Translations under genes and position numbers: made by a program | In this document: in pieces, positions 12,965 to 24,946 of the stretch | How positions within the stretch are numbered: position 1 is the stretch's first letter | Layout of the letters: each line of letters starts with the position of its first letter | The notes under the pieces: generated by a model | The model's database searches: none | The model's input: the letters and a program-made list of their open reading frames with translations, nothing else | What the model was told of the DNA's origin: nothing | Assembly (NCBI RefSeq): GCF_024763615.1 | Contig: NC_077222.1 | Coordinates: 54,312,001 to 54,376,000, forward strand | Reading direction: 5' to 3' | From: Phlebotomus papatasi | Taxonomy: Eukaryota; Arthropoda; Insecta; Diptera; Psychodidae | Length of the DNA stretch: 64,000 nt

Positions 12965-13177
12965 GGAGAGACCGGAGTAGAATTAGCCACCAAATGAAAT
13001 TTTTCATTGCGTATAATTTGTACAAAAAATGTTTGTATGAGGCTATATCTCAATGAATAGTATAAGGGAAGTATATTATTTAGAATAAAGAGTGGTTTAC
13101 TCAATATTCCTTCGAAGGCAAACTATAAGATACCACAATCTAATGCAATACGTGGCTAATTCTGCCCCAGTCTCCAC
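12965..13177. mobile_element. TA-flanked MITE, GGAGA-type ends (family N), copy 1
   Basis: The left end GAGAGACCGGAGTAGAATTA and the right end TAATTCTGCCCCAGTCTCC are inverted. TA flanks both sides (12963-12964, 13178-13179). Related to 56786-56940. Confidence 0.65.
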
Positions 13178-13505
13178 TACAATGCTAGGGAGTTTAAAAA
13201 TATATTTTTATGATCAGTGAAAAACCTGAATCTGAGGGTTTCTTTTAGTGAGTACATTTTGAACTTTCTTTTTATTTGTATTGTATTGTAAGGTAAAGTG
13301 CCCTCGAGTTGACCGGTTATTGTATTTTATTACCAACATGTGTCTCTACATTAGCCCCACCCCCCGCCCCCCTATATCAAGCGTCCGCTGCCGTCTCAGC
13401 GTTGATGACCAGGCTACAAAGCCAAACGGCGGAAATGCTCCTTCTCAGGCTGTATAATTTTTTGTCGTTTTAAACAATCTTTTCTCTGCACTTTGATAAG
13501 AAGTA

Positions 13506-14467
13506 GGGGAAAGTCGTCTGCCTTTAAATGCAGCAGCCTTCAAATGTTGCGATTTTTTCGTTGTTCTCAAAAGCATAAATTATATTCTATTAACTATTAG
13601 GTAGCTATCCATCATCCTCACAAATCATCAAAAAATGGAGAGCCTAGCTCCTATTTCCTAGATGCTAGATCAAAAAAAAAGAAAATGAGCTCTAAACTGT
13701 AATTTTGATGTTCCACAAATCATGTGATTTTTCATAGTAAAAATCATTTTACAAATAAATCTTCCATTGTGACACATAGAAGGTTAATCAGGCTTAATAT
13801 TTCTGTTAATACATTTTGGTTCAGATGACACAATTTTTGTGAGTGGCAAAAATTTGCAAATATCACCCTGCAGCAGCCTTTAAATGCTAATGTCGTGTGC
13901 CTTTAAATCCTATCTTTCCATACATCAAAACATGTGAAATCGAACTCCTACTTTTCTCTGACGAACGTCATACAAATACTTATAACCTGCTATCTTGCTC
14001 CGGCCGGGATGTTTCAAGTTCACAATTTTCAACTTCAATGGCTTTTTCTTCCAAATTTTCATGTGCAAAACAGTGCTTCAGAAAAATGTGAAGAAAAGTT
14101 ATTGTTTAATGTCTTTTGACTGCAGTGATGATTTTAGTGAGTGCGTTAGGCTTCAATCTAATCATTTATAGCCCATTTAGTTTTATTGATTCAATATTCT
14201 CAGTGAAAAAAAAACATTTAAAGGCAGCTGCCTCGCGTTTGAAGGCAGACTATGCCAGCTGCCTTCATACAAATCGACATCACTTTTTTAATTTCCTCAA
14301 AAGGAAAAACTGAGGACTTGCGAGTGCTAAATGAGGTAATCATATACGCCGAATGAACAAGAGAATTTTTTGGTGTAGTAGAAAATAAAATCCATTTTGT
14401 GGATTCTTCAGAAAAAAATCTTAAATTTGGAACTCCATTTTTCGTTTGAAGGCAGACGACTTTCCCC
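13506..14467. mobile_element. TA-flanked element with GGCAG-rich ends
   Basis: A 962 bp unit. The left end GGGGAAAGTCGTCTGCCTTT and the right end GAAGGCAGACGACTTTCCCC are near-perfect inverted termini with TA on each side. GCCTTTAAATGC/CTGCCTTCA words recur internally near 13865, 13903, 14225 and 14265. No transposase ORF. Confidence 0.7.
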
Positions 14468-14807
14468 TACTCACCGGAATTTATGGGAAAGGGGAAACTA
14501 CCAAATAAGACACATAGGAGATTCGACAATTATTATGTAGAACCACCGAGGGCCGGTATAAAAAAAATGTTCTTCCACAAAAGGAAAGGAATATCATTCC
14601 AAATTTTTTATTCGAACGTCCTCTCCGTGGTATTACACTGAGCTTCGCACACACTTTGGCTTCAAACACTTGATATTTTTCCCTTTGAATCAAAGAGACA
14701 GCGCTCTTACCAACTGAGGCAACGAGATCTTCAACTTTATAAGTTTTGAACCATTTTTAATTTCTTTACCAAAATGGTTGTTTTTACTTACCATTTTGTA
14801 TTATTTA

Positions 14808-15023
14808 GGGGAAAATGGGGCACCATCGAACATGGGGTAGCACCGAACAGTGATTTTTATTTCTCAATTACTTGGACTATGATGAACATTTCAGCAGTGG
14901 ACAAGCATATCTATAGTATCTATGAATTCATACATGTCTCGTCCTCTGAAGTCTAATATATAATTTAAAAAAAAAACCCAGTGTTCGGTGCTATCCTGTG
15001 TTCAGTAGTGCCCCACTTTCCCC
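14808..15023. mobile_element. MITE with GGGGAAAATGGGGCACC ends
   Basis: A 216 bp unit. GGGGAAAATGGGGCACCATC on the left and TAGTGCCCCACTTTCCCC on the right are inverted. The inner GAACATGGGGTAGCACCGAA is mirrored by TTCGGTGCTATCCTGTGTTC. The left flank is TA, the right AA. Confidence 0.65.
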
Positions 15024-15476
15024 AACTGACTAACGACCAACTTGATTGTTTTTTGCTTATTTCATTTGCTAATTTACTAATCAAGAATGTGTATGCTGAA
15101 GGAATATTGAGCAAAAAAGCTTCTTCCATATTTTTGTAATTATTTGTTAGTTTGATTCAAGAATTCCTTTTCAAATAATACGCGTAAGAACCATTTCATT
15201 TTCTGACTTATTCTGACTTATTCATTTTCTGACTTATTATCTTTTATCAATTTTAATTGACATTTTTTAATGAGATGGAGTATTTTTTTAATTTATACTT
15301 TTCAAGGTTAAAATAATAATAAAAAAAAACAAATAATAACTAAAAAGTACAGAAGTGGAAATAGTCCAAGTATCTTTCAGTATTTGTTTTATCAGTGCTA
15401 GTTGTAATATGTGATAATTAGTAGTTCGTGATAGTTTCTATTATTTTTCGTAATGATTTGTCAATAAAATTCTATA

Positions 15477-15683
15477 GAGGGAAGTGGGTGCCTTTGAATT
15501 GACTACTTTTGAAATTGGACTTCAAAACGTTAAAAACGTATTGAGGCTTTATTTTAATGTAATTTAGCTTTACAATTGGTTCCTGGAGCTAAATTATATC
15601 ACAATAAGATTGAGTTTCATTTAAAAATACAAGAAAAGCTCGATTTTAAAGTTGCCCCCATTCAAAGGTGCCCCACTTCCTCC
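15477..15683. mobile_element. MITE with GAGGGAAGTGGGTGCC ends
   Basis: A 207 bp unit. GAGGGAAGTGGGTGCCTTTG and CAAAGGTGCCCCACTTCCTC are inverted. TA lies on both sides (15475-15476, 15684-15685). Same terminal style as the preceding element but unrelated inside. Confidence 0.65.
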
Positions 15684-16196
15684 TATTTACCACACGTAAA
15701 AATTTTCTTCGTAGGCCATATCATAAAATATAAAAAGTTTTTATCTCTAAAATTACATTCAAATTTATGGGTTTTGGTATACAAGAAAAACTACAAAAAA
15801 TATCAATTTTGGACTATTGCACTAATTAAACTAATAAGAAAATTATCCTTTGGTCTTAATAATTGAGACTCAGTGGACTTAATTATTTGACACTTGTACT
15901 TTGACTTAATTATTTGCTAGTTCGAGAAACAAATAAAAGACTATGTAAACATAAAATAAGGAAAACGTTAATTTCTTAAAAAGTAAAATCTTTCAAACGG
16001 GTGCTTTTGTCAATAGGCCATACATTTTGTATAGTCAATAATTTATTTTAATTCATAAAGGGTATTTTTTATGAATTGATTTGCTTTATTCCAAAAGGTA
16101 AGATCTATTCATTTAGATAATGACGTATTTCAGACCGCCATAAAAAGAAATGTTACTGACGTTGTTCTGTGTCGTGGATCTTGGATGGTGTGCACT

Positions 16197-16530
16197 ATAT
16201 ATTAAAAGGTTCAGGATTGAAGGTTTCTGGGTCAGGAAGCAAGTCACGGTCACGATCCAATAATTTCAAATATTCGTTTCAGCTGATTGTTACATCATTG
16301 AGCTTACCATCCCGTCTGAAACTGTTGCTCGATATACGGTGGAGGATACTTGATGTCTATCTTGCTATCCTGTCTAATCAATCACACAACTCTACAAATC
16401 AATTGATTTACGATTGGAAAAATCAATACAACTCTGCCTATTCTCAGGTTCCCAAATACTGCAAATTATCTAGGTCACAGGTAAGAGAAATTCGCATATC
16501 ACTCCCGCATATTATTTTCTTGACAAGCCT
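16197..16530 (-). pseudogene. CYP4 pseudogene relic, exon 6 and exon 7 fragments
   Basis: Read on the minus strand, 16445-16530 matches the end of exon 6 of the intact CYP4 genes (GTGACCTAGATAATTTGCAG, cf. the DLNNLQYLD block). 16197-16345 matches the middle of exon 7: CTCAATGATGTAACAATC, then DRDRDLLPDPETFNPEPF in place of GRDPDLFPDPETFKPERF. The frame is broken after DVTI, where CCAGCTGG of the live gene reads CAGCTGA, a stop. The haem-binding cysteine region is absent. With the exon-1 relic at 18488-18530 it probably represents one dead CYP4 copy on the same strand as the live ones. Confidence 0.75.
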
Positions 16531-18339
16531 GACAAGACGGGTAGGGAAAAATGTATAAATATGTACCCCTATCTATTGGTGTTCGCTGTATGTTGCGTAT
16601 CTATTAATTTATAATTTTAGCCATTTCCTCACTTTTTTGGGTAAAGAAATAGGTCAAGACTTCAAGGGCAAAGGGAAATGTAAATTAGAGAATATATACC
16701 AGATTAGATTCTTGTATAATTACTCCTTCCACTCCCACCCTGCTGTTCGTAAGTTTTTCTTTAATTATGGCACTTAAAATTAATAAAAAATAATAATACT
16801 TAATTATAACATTTAAATCTGGGAGAAAAAGAATTCTTTTAGCGTAAATGTTTAATGTTGTGCAAACGCGTCATAAATGAATAATATTTAAGATTTTTAC
16901 CAATACCAAGAATTCTTAAAGATATTTTTGAATTGTCAAATTTTTCCCAAACGATTGTTTTCGGAATCGAAGGGATAGTTCATTATTTTGAAAAGAATTC
17001 AAGATCCTCAATATATTTATTCTAAAAAACCTATTTTTTCCACATTCTCTAGCATTCAACACAATTTAATTAAGCCTATTGTGCAATAGAAAAACGTTTC
17101 TCTTTTATATTAATTTGTTTCTTTTTAGAAATATTCGTCTTATTAATTGTTTTCAATCAAGATTGAATGCTTGAAAAAAATTAACATCTACTTCCTATTT
17201 GAAAGAAGTTTGTCTGTATTTAAAATTAATAAGCGTTTGGCCGCATTTCAATAAGTATTTTCAATGAATATTCAATAAATTAATACAATGATGAATTTAT
17301 CGCACTTGCATTTTTTTAAGGAATTTACTTATTTGTTGAATTTCTGAAGAATTTAACATTTTCCATACAACATTTCAATTGAATATTACCTGAAGTTATA
17401 TGGTGTTGGTGACATCATATCAATTCATAGTAAATTTTAAGAGAACATCTAGCGACAAGTCTAGCGATTGTTGTCCCTGAACCTTCGTTTTATTTAAGTT
17501 CAATAAAAGATTTTCGTCGTTGAATTCTTAATCTTAAAATTTCTTCTAAGGAACAATCTTCATATCTTATGATTTATCGATGTGGTTTAACCGGTTTAAC
17601 TTCTGTAAATTTTTTAACCGGAGAGTCTAATTGGGGAAAATTTAAACTCCAGGGACAATTTTTAAGAAATTTAAAGTAATAACTACAACTGTTTATTGAG
17701 TAATTAGATATATTCAGTAATGATCTAAAATGTCTAATCCGAAAACCGTATATAAAACCCTGACTTTACATTTTGCAAATGCAAAACATATTTTTAATTA
17801 TTCATGGCATGCATGAGATTAAAAAAATAAGCAAGTTCAGGGTTAGTCAAGATCAGGGAGCCTCTTTCACAATTTTAGCGTGTTCAAATACAGTTTATAT
17901 TGAATTAAGCATGAAGCATTGACTAATCACCATTATTCTCATAAGATCATCACAATGTCTCTGGGAATCCCAGGAATTTAAATCACCGTTGAGTGATGAT
18001 TTTCTTGTCGTTTATTCAAGTTTTTTACTCGCTGAAATGAATTTAAACCATTTCAACAGTCATTTTAAGAAGATTTTAAAGTCTAGCTTATTTAAACATG
18101 CTAAGAGCTAACGATTCAATTGTAGAAAAAGTATCATTTTAGTTTTTCATTGATAAAAATTTTGTTCTCAGTCACATATAGGAAGCTCACATTAAATTTT
18201 AACTTGCTTTGGAGAATAAAGCTGCATATTCAGATATGCGAATTATTACAACTCATTTAATATATCTTTGTGATTGTTTGATATGAATTATTATCATATA
18301 AATTATTTGTTTTATGACTATAAAATTTTATAATAATTC

Positions 18340-18530
18340 AGCTTTATGTGTTGGAAATATATTACAAGAGTTATTGATCATTAAAATGTAATATAGAAGT
18401 GGTTTAGGAAAAAAAATTAAACTAGGTTGATTCATCGTGATTGAGTTTAAATTATTTCAGGTTGATTTTATTTTGCTTATTACTCACCTTTCTAACTTTA
18501 ATGTCAGTCACAAACAACTTGAACAACTTC
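18340..18530 (-). pseudogene. CYP4 exon-1/intron-1 relic
   Basis: On the minus strand, 18488-18530 reads as KLFKLFVTDIKVRK followed by a GTGAGT donor at 18487. This resembles the end of exon 1 in the live genes (LNIMISDPKYVE then GTGTGA). The DNA beyond it to 18340 is similar to the equivalent DNA at 24790-24946 (shared TTGATCATTAAAATG and GATTCRTCGTGATT). The rest of exon 1 is missing. Confidence 0.45.
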
Positions 18531-18849
18531 CCTACATCTTGAAGAATTTTATGAAGTAATTATAAATAAATATGCAATAGCTTAAAGTAAAAGAAACTGG
18601 ATAAAAAGATATTTAATTGTTTTGGAATATTGCTACAAAAAGTTAAGAATCTCACCTAATACTACTTCTTGAAAATTTATCACGACAGAGTGCGATATTA
18701 GGGGCCGTGGGGAACTTTAAAATATGACTTTTCTCTTCAATTCTTAAATGAACTATTAAATTTTAGGATTTAGATTTGAAAAAAAAAATGTAGAACTAAG
18801 TTGAGCTACGAGGATTTTTTCGGATAAAAATTCTAATGTAAAGTCAATA

Positions 18850-19225
18850 GGGTAAGTGTGCCAAATTCCGGCCAGCTTGCAATTTTTGTTCCTCGAATTT
18901 CCATGAACTTTTAGATTTTACGTACTCTAGAGATTATACAATGCAAAAGAATAGCAAAAAATGTAGCTTCGACAAACGAGATGACGTGAAAAAGATATTT
19001 GAAGAATTCCCGAAGGGCAAGGAACTATGAGAATGAAGGTGGCTGAAATAGGGCACCAAAGTTTATTTTAGAGTAAATAAAGACGGTAAACTCTTTACAA
19101 GGTTCCAAGCAAAACTCTTTCAGAAGAAAAAATAAAAAAAATCAATTTGTACTTTAAATATTACATTTTAAACTTGAGACTTTGACGTTTGCATGCAACT
19201 ATGCCGAAATTTGGCACACTTACCC
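18850..19225. mobile_element. MITE family G, best-preserved copy
   Basis: A 376 bp unit. GGGTAAGTGTGCCAAATTCC on the left and GAAATTTGGCACACTTACCC on the right are inverted termini, and TA flanks both sides. Tc1/mariner-like target choice. Other copies: 46737-47163 and, decayed, 8032-8421. Confidence 0.8.
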
Positions 19226-19638
19226 TAGTACCAATGATTTTTATTATTCTGAATTTTTTTTAGCATACAATTTTTTTCGTTTAACGCACTGTTTAATAAA
19301 TACTCTGATAATAAGGTTATTAGGTGAGATTCTTAACAATCTCACCTACTATTTTATGATATGGTTCTCAATATTTTAATGTTTTATTAAGGATAAGTGT
19401 GCCTTTTATTTTCTTAAAACGAATAAATATTAAAATAAAAGAAATCATGTTATATAAAATTAATGATGACCTTAAATTGTAAAACTGTGGGTCAGATAAA
19501 CCCTTTCGTAACTTATTATTATGTAGTAAAATAAATAAATAAACACGTAATAATAAATGATATTGTAAATAATTTCAGCTAAAAAATACGGTATAAATTA
19601 ATTGATCAATCTTAAACGGAGCAATAGAGTAATGTCCT

Positions 19639-19862
19639 CCCTAAACACACTTACGACTTAAGCCGAAAGACGGCCTAACGTAATTATTATCAAAATAATG
19701 ATCAGATTACTTTTCCATTAGACTTGGTCTGATCCGTCTTTCGGCTTAAGCCGAGAAACGACTTAGTTAGTGGGAAACTGATGGAAATTTAGTGAAATCA
19801 TTATTTTGATTATAATTAAGTTCAGCCGTCTCTCGGCTTAAGTCGTAAGTGTGTCTAAGGCA
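19639..19862. mobile_element. MITE family A, best-preserved copy
   Basis: A 224 bp unit with about 55 bp inverted termini: ACACACTTACGACTTAAGCC on the left and GGCTTAAGTCGTAAGTGTGT on the right. The inner ATTATCAAAATAATGAT mirrors ATCATTATTTTGATTAT, and a second internal inverted pair surrounds GTCTTTCGGCTTAAGCCGAG. Just 3' of the first live CYP4 gene. Confidence 0.75.
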
Positions 19863-19941
19863 TAAAATTCCAATATTTTTACGGACATTATACGAGCAAT
19901 AATAGCTTGAAAAATTCTATATAAATAATAATTAAAACAGT

Positions 19942-19947
19942 TTTATT
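19942..19947 (-). promoter_or_regulatory. Candidate polyadenylation signal of first CYP4 gene
   Basis: AATAAA on the minus strand, about 90 bp past the stop codon, within AATGCAATAAAAC. The same context (AAAATGCAATAAA) occurs after the second CYP4 gene, so it is conserved between the duplicates. Confidence 0.55.
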
Positions 19948-20036
19948 GCATTTTCCTCATAAAATCATAAAATGATGTATAAAAATCTTAAATAATATTT
20001 TACACATTTCATAAGTACATCGTAATATAGTTACAT

Positions 20037-23000
20037 CTAACAATTTTCACGAACTTTAAATTTTAAGTGAACCCCATTTTCGGGCCTTAGCACAATTTCA
20101 GCCATAAGAATTGGTTTTTTGTAGTCTTCATGAACACTTAGTTCAAAATTTTTTACAATTTTTGCGGCAATGCTCTTCATTTCGAGTATGGCATATTTCT
20201 GACCAATACAATTCCTCGGACCAGCACTGAAAGGTACATAGCTGTAGGGATTCTGTGTCTCGACGCTGCGCTCTACGTTGAAACGTTCGGGATCGAAAGT
20301 TTCTGGGTTAGGGAACAAATTAGGGTCGCGCCCCAAAAAATAGGCGCTAACTGTAATTCCTGATCCAGCTGGTATTGTTACATCACCCAGCTTGGTGTCC
20401 ACATCTGACTGTCTCCCAACTATAGGCACAGGGGGAAACAATCTCATGCTTTCCTGTATTATAGAAATTTGTAAGATTACTATTGGAAAACGTCATTGAA
20501 AACATGTACTACCTTTATCACCAAATCCAAGTATTGTAAGTTATTTAGGTCACTGATGGTAGGAACTCTCGTATCATTCCCAAAAATTTCTTTTATTTCC
20601 TCGACAATCTTCTTCTGCACATCTGGATACAGAGCGATGTTATATAAGAGGAATGAGATACCTGTTGAAAACAGATAACTCGTTAACAAATATAATGATT
20701 TTCATATAGGTATCATATTAGGGGATAATTTAGAAAATTCCCAATCTATTCTTATTAAAATCGCCCAAAACTTTCTTGTGTCATCGTACAATTAAATGTC
20801 TTCAAAAGTGTATTAGCATTTAAAATATGCTATTACATTTTGACTTCAAAATTGGTTATTATTCATCTATAATTAAAAAAAAATGTTCTTAATGAATTTC
20901 GAATATTTCATGTTTTAATTCTTAGTGCTGTCTGAATCCATGTTAATTAACTCTTAAATATAGCTCTGTACAGAAAAAATAGAGTTGTAATTATAAAATT
21001 AGACATTTCTTTAATATAATTTCAAATCATGCTTAACAATTTCATAAAACAAAAATTTCAAGCCTTTTAGACTATACAGTAGAGTCTCGCTATAGGCCAT
21101 CGCTCTATAGTCCACAATTTATCGACCGTTGATTTCAAAACACTGATTTTAATTTAGGTTATGTTTTTTAGTATGCGACATGCATAATTATTTTAATATT
21201 TTTGGCAAACCTTATTAAGTAGTTGTGATAATTGTGATCCATAACGAAGAGAGCAAGGACAAGTACCACAATCGCAAAGAAAATGGAAACCGTCGAGCAA
21301 TTTCAATACTAAAAATCGTTGATAATTTTAAAAATTACATGGACTATAGTGCGACCCAAGTGTCAAATTTGAAACCAAATATGGACTATAGCGAGACTCT
21401 ACTGTACATGCAAAATAATTCATTTCAATTAAATATCATTCATAATGCACTTGATTTTAAATAATTTTCTTGCATGCTCCAATATTTTATTTGACCCTAT
21501 TTAAACTGGAATACTTTTGAAATGAGCTTAATTAATAAACTAATTGCATTAATATAATATATTATTTTATCTATTGATCTCCCGTGAAAAAAAAACGATA
21601 ATTAAAGAATTTTGCTTTTATGAGAATGATTTCCTGCGCAACTACCTGATGTTGTGGTGTCGTGACCCGCAAACATGAAAGTGTCAACCTCCTCACGAAT
21701 ATCCATATTCGTGAGAGGTTTCCCATCCACAGTAGATTGCAGAAGGACATCCAGCAAAGCCATTTTCTTCTTAATACCCAGACCATCATCCCCAGTGTAT
21801 CTATTGTAATTGTTATCTTGTTTCCCACTCTGTAAAAGCTCATTCCTTCTTGCAACTATCACACGATCTGTGAAATCATGCAACACCTTTATGGCTTTCT
21901 TCTCACGCCGAGCAATCCTGGATATCTTGAAAAATGGTTCTGGTCGTAACAAAAAGTCGAACATTCGCAAATGTATAACATTTGTAATGCTGGAAGAGAT
22001 TCAAAAAAAAAAAGTGAAATTTTCATGGTCAAGCTCATTCGGCGTAAGTGACTCACTCTTGTACAGCTCTGACGTATTCGGAGTCACTGTTGAGCTGAGC
22101 ATTGGCCGTAGTTCCCATAGCAGATTCTGAAAATTAAATTAATTAGCTTCAGACTCTACGGAATGCTTGATCTCGTAAGTTCGATGTGCTCAAATAAGTT
22201 TTTTATTAATCAATTGGAATCTTATAATAATTTAAAAATGAAAGACCTTTCATGTTAATCTAAACTTGTCTCCTGTGGTAGAGAAATAAGTTTTGTAGGA
22301 GTTGTATGACTTGGTGTACTTTAGATACCACTAAAAATTAACGTCATTTTTCACAAAAATTTAGATTTGCAAAATTTTCTTTATATAAGAGTCTTTTGGG
22401 CATAAAAACGAATATGTTAGGTTCCGAAAACTATAAGAATTATGTTGAATATGAGTGACAAGCGGTAATAAAAGATTATAAGATGGAAAAGAAACAACTC
22501 TAAAGATTTTTTTTATATGAGGTCACTGAAGATTTAAACTTTTACCGTTTAGCTTTAAGATTTAAGATCCGTAGCCTACAAATAGCGAAACTGTCTAAAA
22601 CTTTAAACACTGCAAATTTATTTATCTTGAATGTTTAATTTCCTTCTTGTTCAGATTTTACCGAAAGAGCAGTATACATGTGAGATTATTTCAACTTTGG
22701 CACGTAGAACAATTGTATTTTTGGTTTTATTATCAAAAAAAAAAAAAAAGAAAAAAATTATCGGTCCATATTTATGTAAATATTTTTGCACATATTGCTA
22801 TGTACTCCAAATATACTTAATTTTCATTATCTTCAGATAAGAGTTTTATATCAAAAACATGCTCTCTATAATTAGATGTATACTGAATGTACATTAAGTA
22901 ATGTTTGATATTTTCATTAACGTTGCATCTCGTCTGCAAATTTCTCCAAAACTCTGTTTGTGATTTAAAATTTGCAATTTAGAGAAAAGATTAAGAAAAT

Positions 23001-24533
23001 ATTCTTCATACCACAAATAACGTCCAGAGCGTAGAGGGTAACCAGAGGGTAGATATTGACACTCCCGTTGGGCTTCACCTTCTTCAGAGTCTCTACAAAG
23101 GTGTCTCCCTGCCGGTCAAATATTTCCACAAATTGTTCCAGAATCTTGAAATGAAATGTAGGAGTGATGATTTTTCTCCGGCTGTGCCACTTTTTTCCTG
23201 ATGAAATATATAGCAGTATATTAGTCAAATATATTTTATATAAGTTTAGGAGGAGTGCTCTGCAATTTTAATTTTAATTCCCCAGACTTCGAATTGAACA
23301 TTGAGGATTTTATAAGTTAAGTCCTTATAATGTATTAAATATATTCGATTATGGGTATCTAAGTCAAATTAGAAATAATAAATTAAATGTGTACTAAAGA
23401 CCTAATTAATTAAATTAAACCTGAAGTCTGAGATCAAAGTTCGTTAATTTAAGTATTGGCTTAGATAGGGTTTTAAGATTCTAACACAAGCTTTCTAGAA
23501 CCTGAAGTAAATCATGCCCAAGAAGTCCTAAAAACAAAATCAAACACTTTTCAATATTTCAAGTCACAATTTAAACTGTTTTAAATAGTATAGTTTGCAG
23601 GTAGGTATACGTCTTATTGAACATTTCTATCTCAGGTGCGTTCTTTAACTTTGACTTCATACCTCATTTTAACCCTCTAACAGTTATTATGTGTCAAATA
23701 ACGCGTCGAAAACACACTTTTGCAGCAATCTAATTTACATTTATTGCATGAATTACATTTGCCTTTAGAAAAACATTTAGTAAGACCGTAAGACTAAGAC
23801 TAAATATATACTAAAGAATTTTTAAATTAATAAGAATTTTGTAATCGCAGTAAATGTGATTTGTGTTGTGAACGTTATGAGAGGGTCTTACCTGATAGAG
23901 GGTTAATTTAGCTCATATCATAATCTCATTAACTATAATTTTACTTTGGTTTATCTGCTTCTTTTAATGATTTAAAAATATATTGAAGATAATTTGTGAT
24001 ATTTCCTAGGCAAACGTCCTGAATAGTTGCTTATAAAACCTGAATCTTACATTTTTTCTAGGATTTTCATTTTAACTCACCAGTGCTGAGAAGTAGTCCA
24101 TCTCCTAACCAATTTCGAAGAAATGTGTAATCTTCTGATTTATCGATAAGCGTATTACTACTCAGTAATATCTATAAAGAATTTAATTAGAATTGTTTAT
24201 AAAGAATTCTAATTTCTGTCATATGATTAATTTATCTCTCTTAATAGATCACACCTCAACATATTTTGGGTCACTTATCATAATATTAAGAGTACTTCCC
24301 AGCCACATTCTTACACATGACCCGTAAGTTTTCACGAGATCTTCACAAGTAGTAAAGATTTCTGCTGAACTTTTTCCAGATAAGATGAGTCCATTGCCAA
24401 GAATTGGAAGAGGCGTTGGACCACAAAATTTGGTACCCTTAAACACATTTTGTTTTTTCTGATAATCTGCTATCAGGAAAAAAATAATAAGTGGTATCGC
24501 GAAAATTAGCAACTGTGCGAGTAACTCGTTCAT
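20037..24533 (-). CDS. Cytochrome P450, CYP4 family (CYP4D-like), copy A
   Basis: A microsomal haem-thiolate monooxygenase, complete at 511 aa. Exons (minus): 24533-24255, 24171-24081, 23197-23012, 22126-22057, 21989-21646, 20661-20513, 20453-20037; all introns GT-AG and in phase; stop TAG 20037-20039. Seen: an N-terminal hydrophobic anchor (LLIFAIPLIIFFLI, residues about 8-21), a Pro/Gly hinge (GPTPLPILGNG), helix-C WHSRR, the CYP4 I-helix block EEVDTFMFAGHDTT ending near residue 321, ESMR (ExxR) starting at 374, PERF, and the haem loop FSAGPRNCIG with Cys455. The residue before GHDTT is Ala316; in most CYP4 enzymes it is the glutamate that binds haem covalently, and copy B keeps it. CYP4 enzymes commonly omega-hydroxylate fatty acids or oxidise xenobiotics and hormones; the substrate here is unknown. 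A MITE (21077-21404) sits in intron 5. Confidence 0.92.
21077..21404. mobile_element. MITE family K in CYP4 copy A intron 5
   Basis: A 328 bp unit. CAGTAGAGTCTCGCTATAGG and GGACTATAGCGAGACTCTACTG-type termini are inverted, with TA on both sides (21075-21076, 21405-21406). Pogo/Tigger-type ends. It is absent from the matching intron of copy B, so it probably inserted after the duplication. Confidence 0.75.
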
Positions 24534-24555
24534 ATTTGTTTAATTTCAATTTATG

Positions 24556-24592
24556 AACTGAAACAGACAGCAAGTCGCACTTTTGCTTTTAT
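24556..24592 (-). promoter_or_regulatory. Core promoter of CYP4 copy A (TATA + initiator)
   Basis: On the minus strand, ATAAAAG at 24592-24586 is followed about 33 nt later by the arthropod initiator TCAGTT (24561-24556), giving a predicted transcription start near 24559 and a 5' UTR of about 25 nt. The block from the ATG to about 24600 is almost identical to the block upstream of copy B, while the flanks beyond diverge. Confidence 0.55.
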
Positions 24593-24946
24593 TCAACGAT
24601 ATGAGATTAATGCGCGTATGTATGATTATATACTTTTTTAAACAATCTTATTTATTGTTGATAAGAATCTATATGTTTGAATTATTATGATTATGTCATA
24701 ATCCATTGGATTTTGTAAGACAGAAATAACGGATCATCAGTCGGAGCGTATTATCATAATGAATTGTTTGTTTTTATAACGAAGTATTTGCAGCATATCA
24801 AGCAAGTTACAAACTTTATTGATCATTAAAATGCAATAAAAAGCGGTTTATGCAAAACAAAAAAAATAAACCAGGCTGATTCGTCGTGATTAAATTTAAA
24901 TTATATCTTTTTCAATAAAAATAATATGTTTTCGTTTATTACTCAC

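Larger units (their letters stand above)
6502..16196. other. Intergenic region, transposon-rich, no gene seen
   Basis: About 9.7 kb between Sxl and the CYP4 pseudogene. Individually listed elements occupy 7605-7945, 8032-8421, 9173-9626, 9920-10215, 12965-13177, 13506-14467, 14808-15023 and 15477-15683. A one-ended copy of the family H terminus (AGGTAAAGTGCCCTCGAG) begins at 13291. The stretches 6502-7540, 10216-12960 and 15684-16196 are AT-rich with only short chance ORFs; I see no exon, tRNA or satellite there. Confidence 0.7.

Noticed and set aside
15576..15866. 96-codon plus-strand ORF
   Set aside because: Begins inside a MITE, Lys/Phe/Leu-rich as expected from AT-rich DNA, with no recognisable domain or splice context.
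16169..16558. 129-codon plus-strand ORF
   Set aside because: It reads antisense through the CYP4 exon 6/7 relic; the similarity to live genes is on the minus strand.
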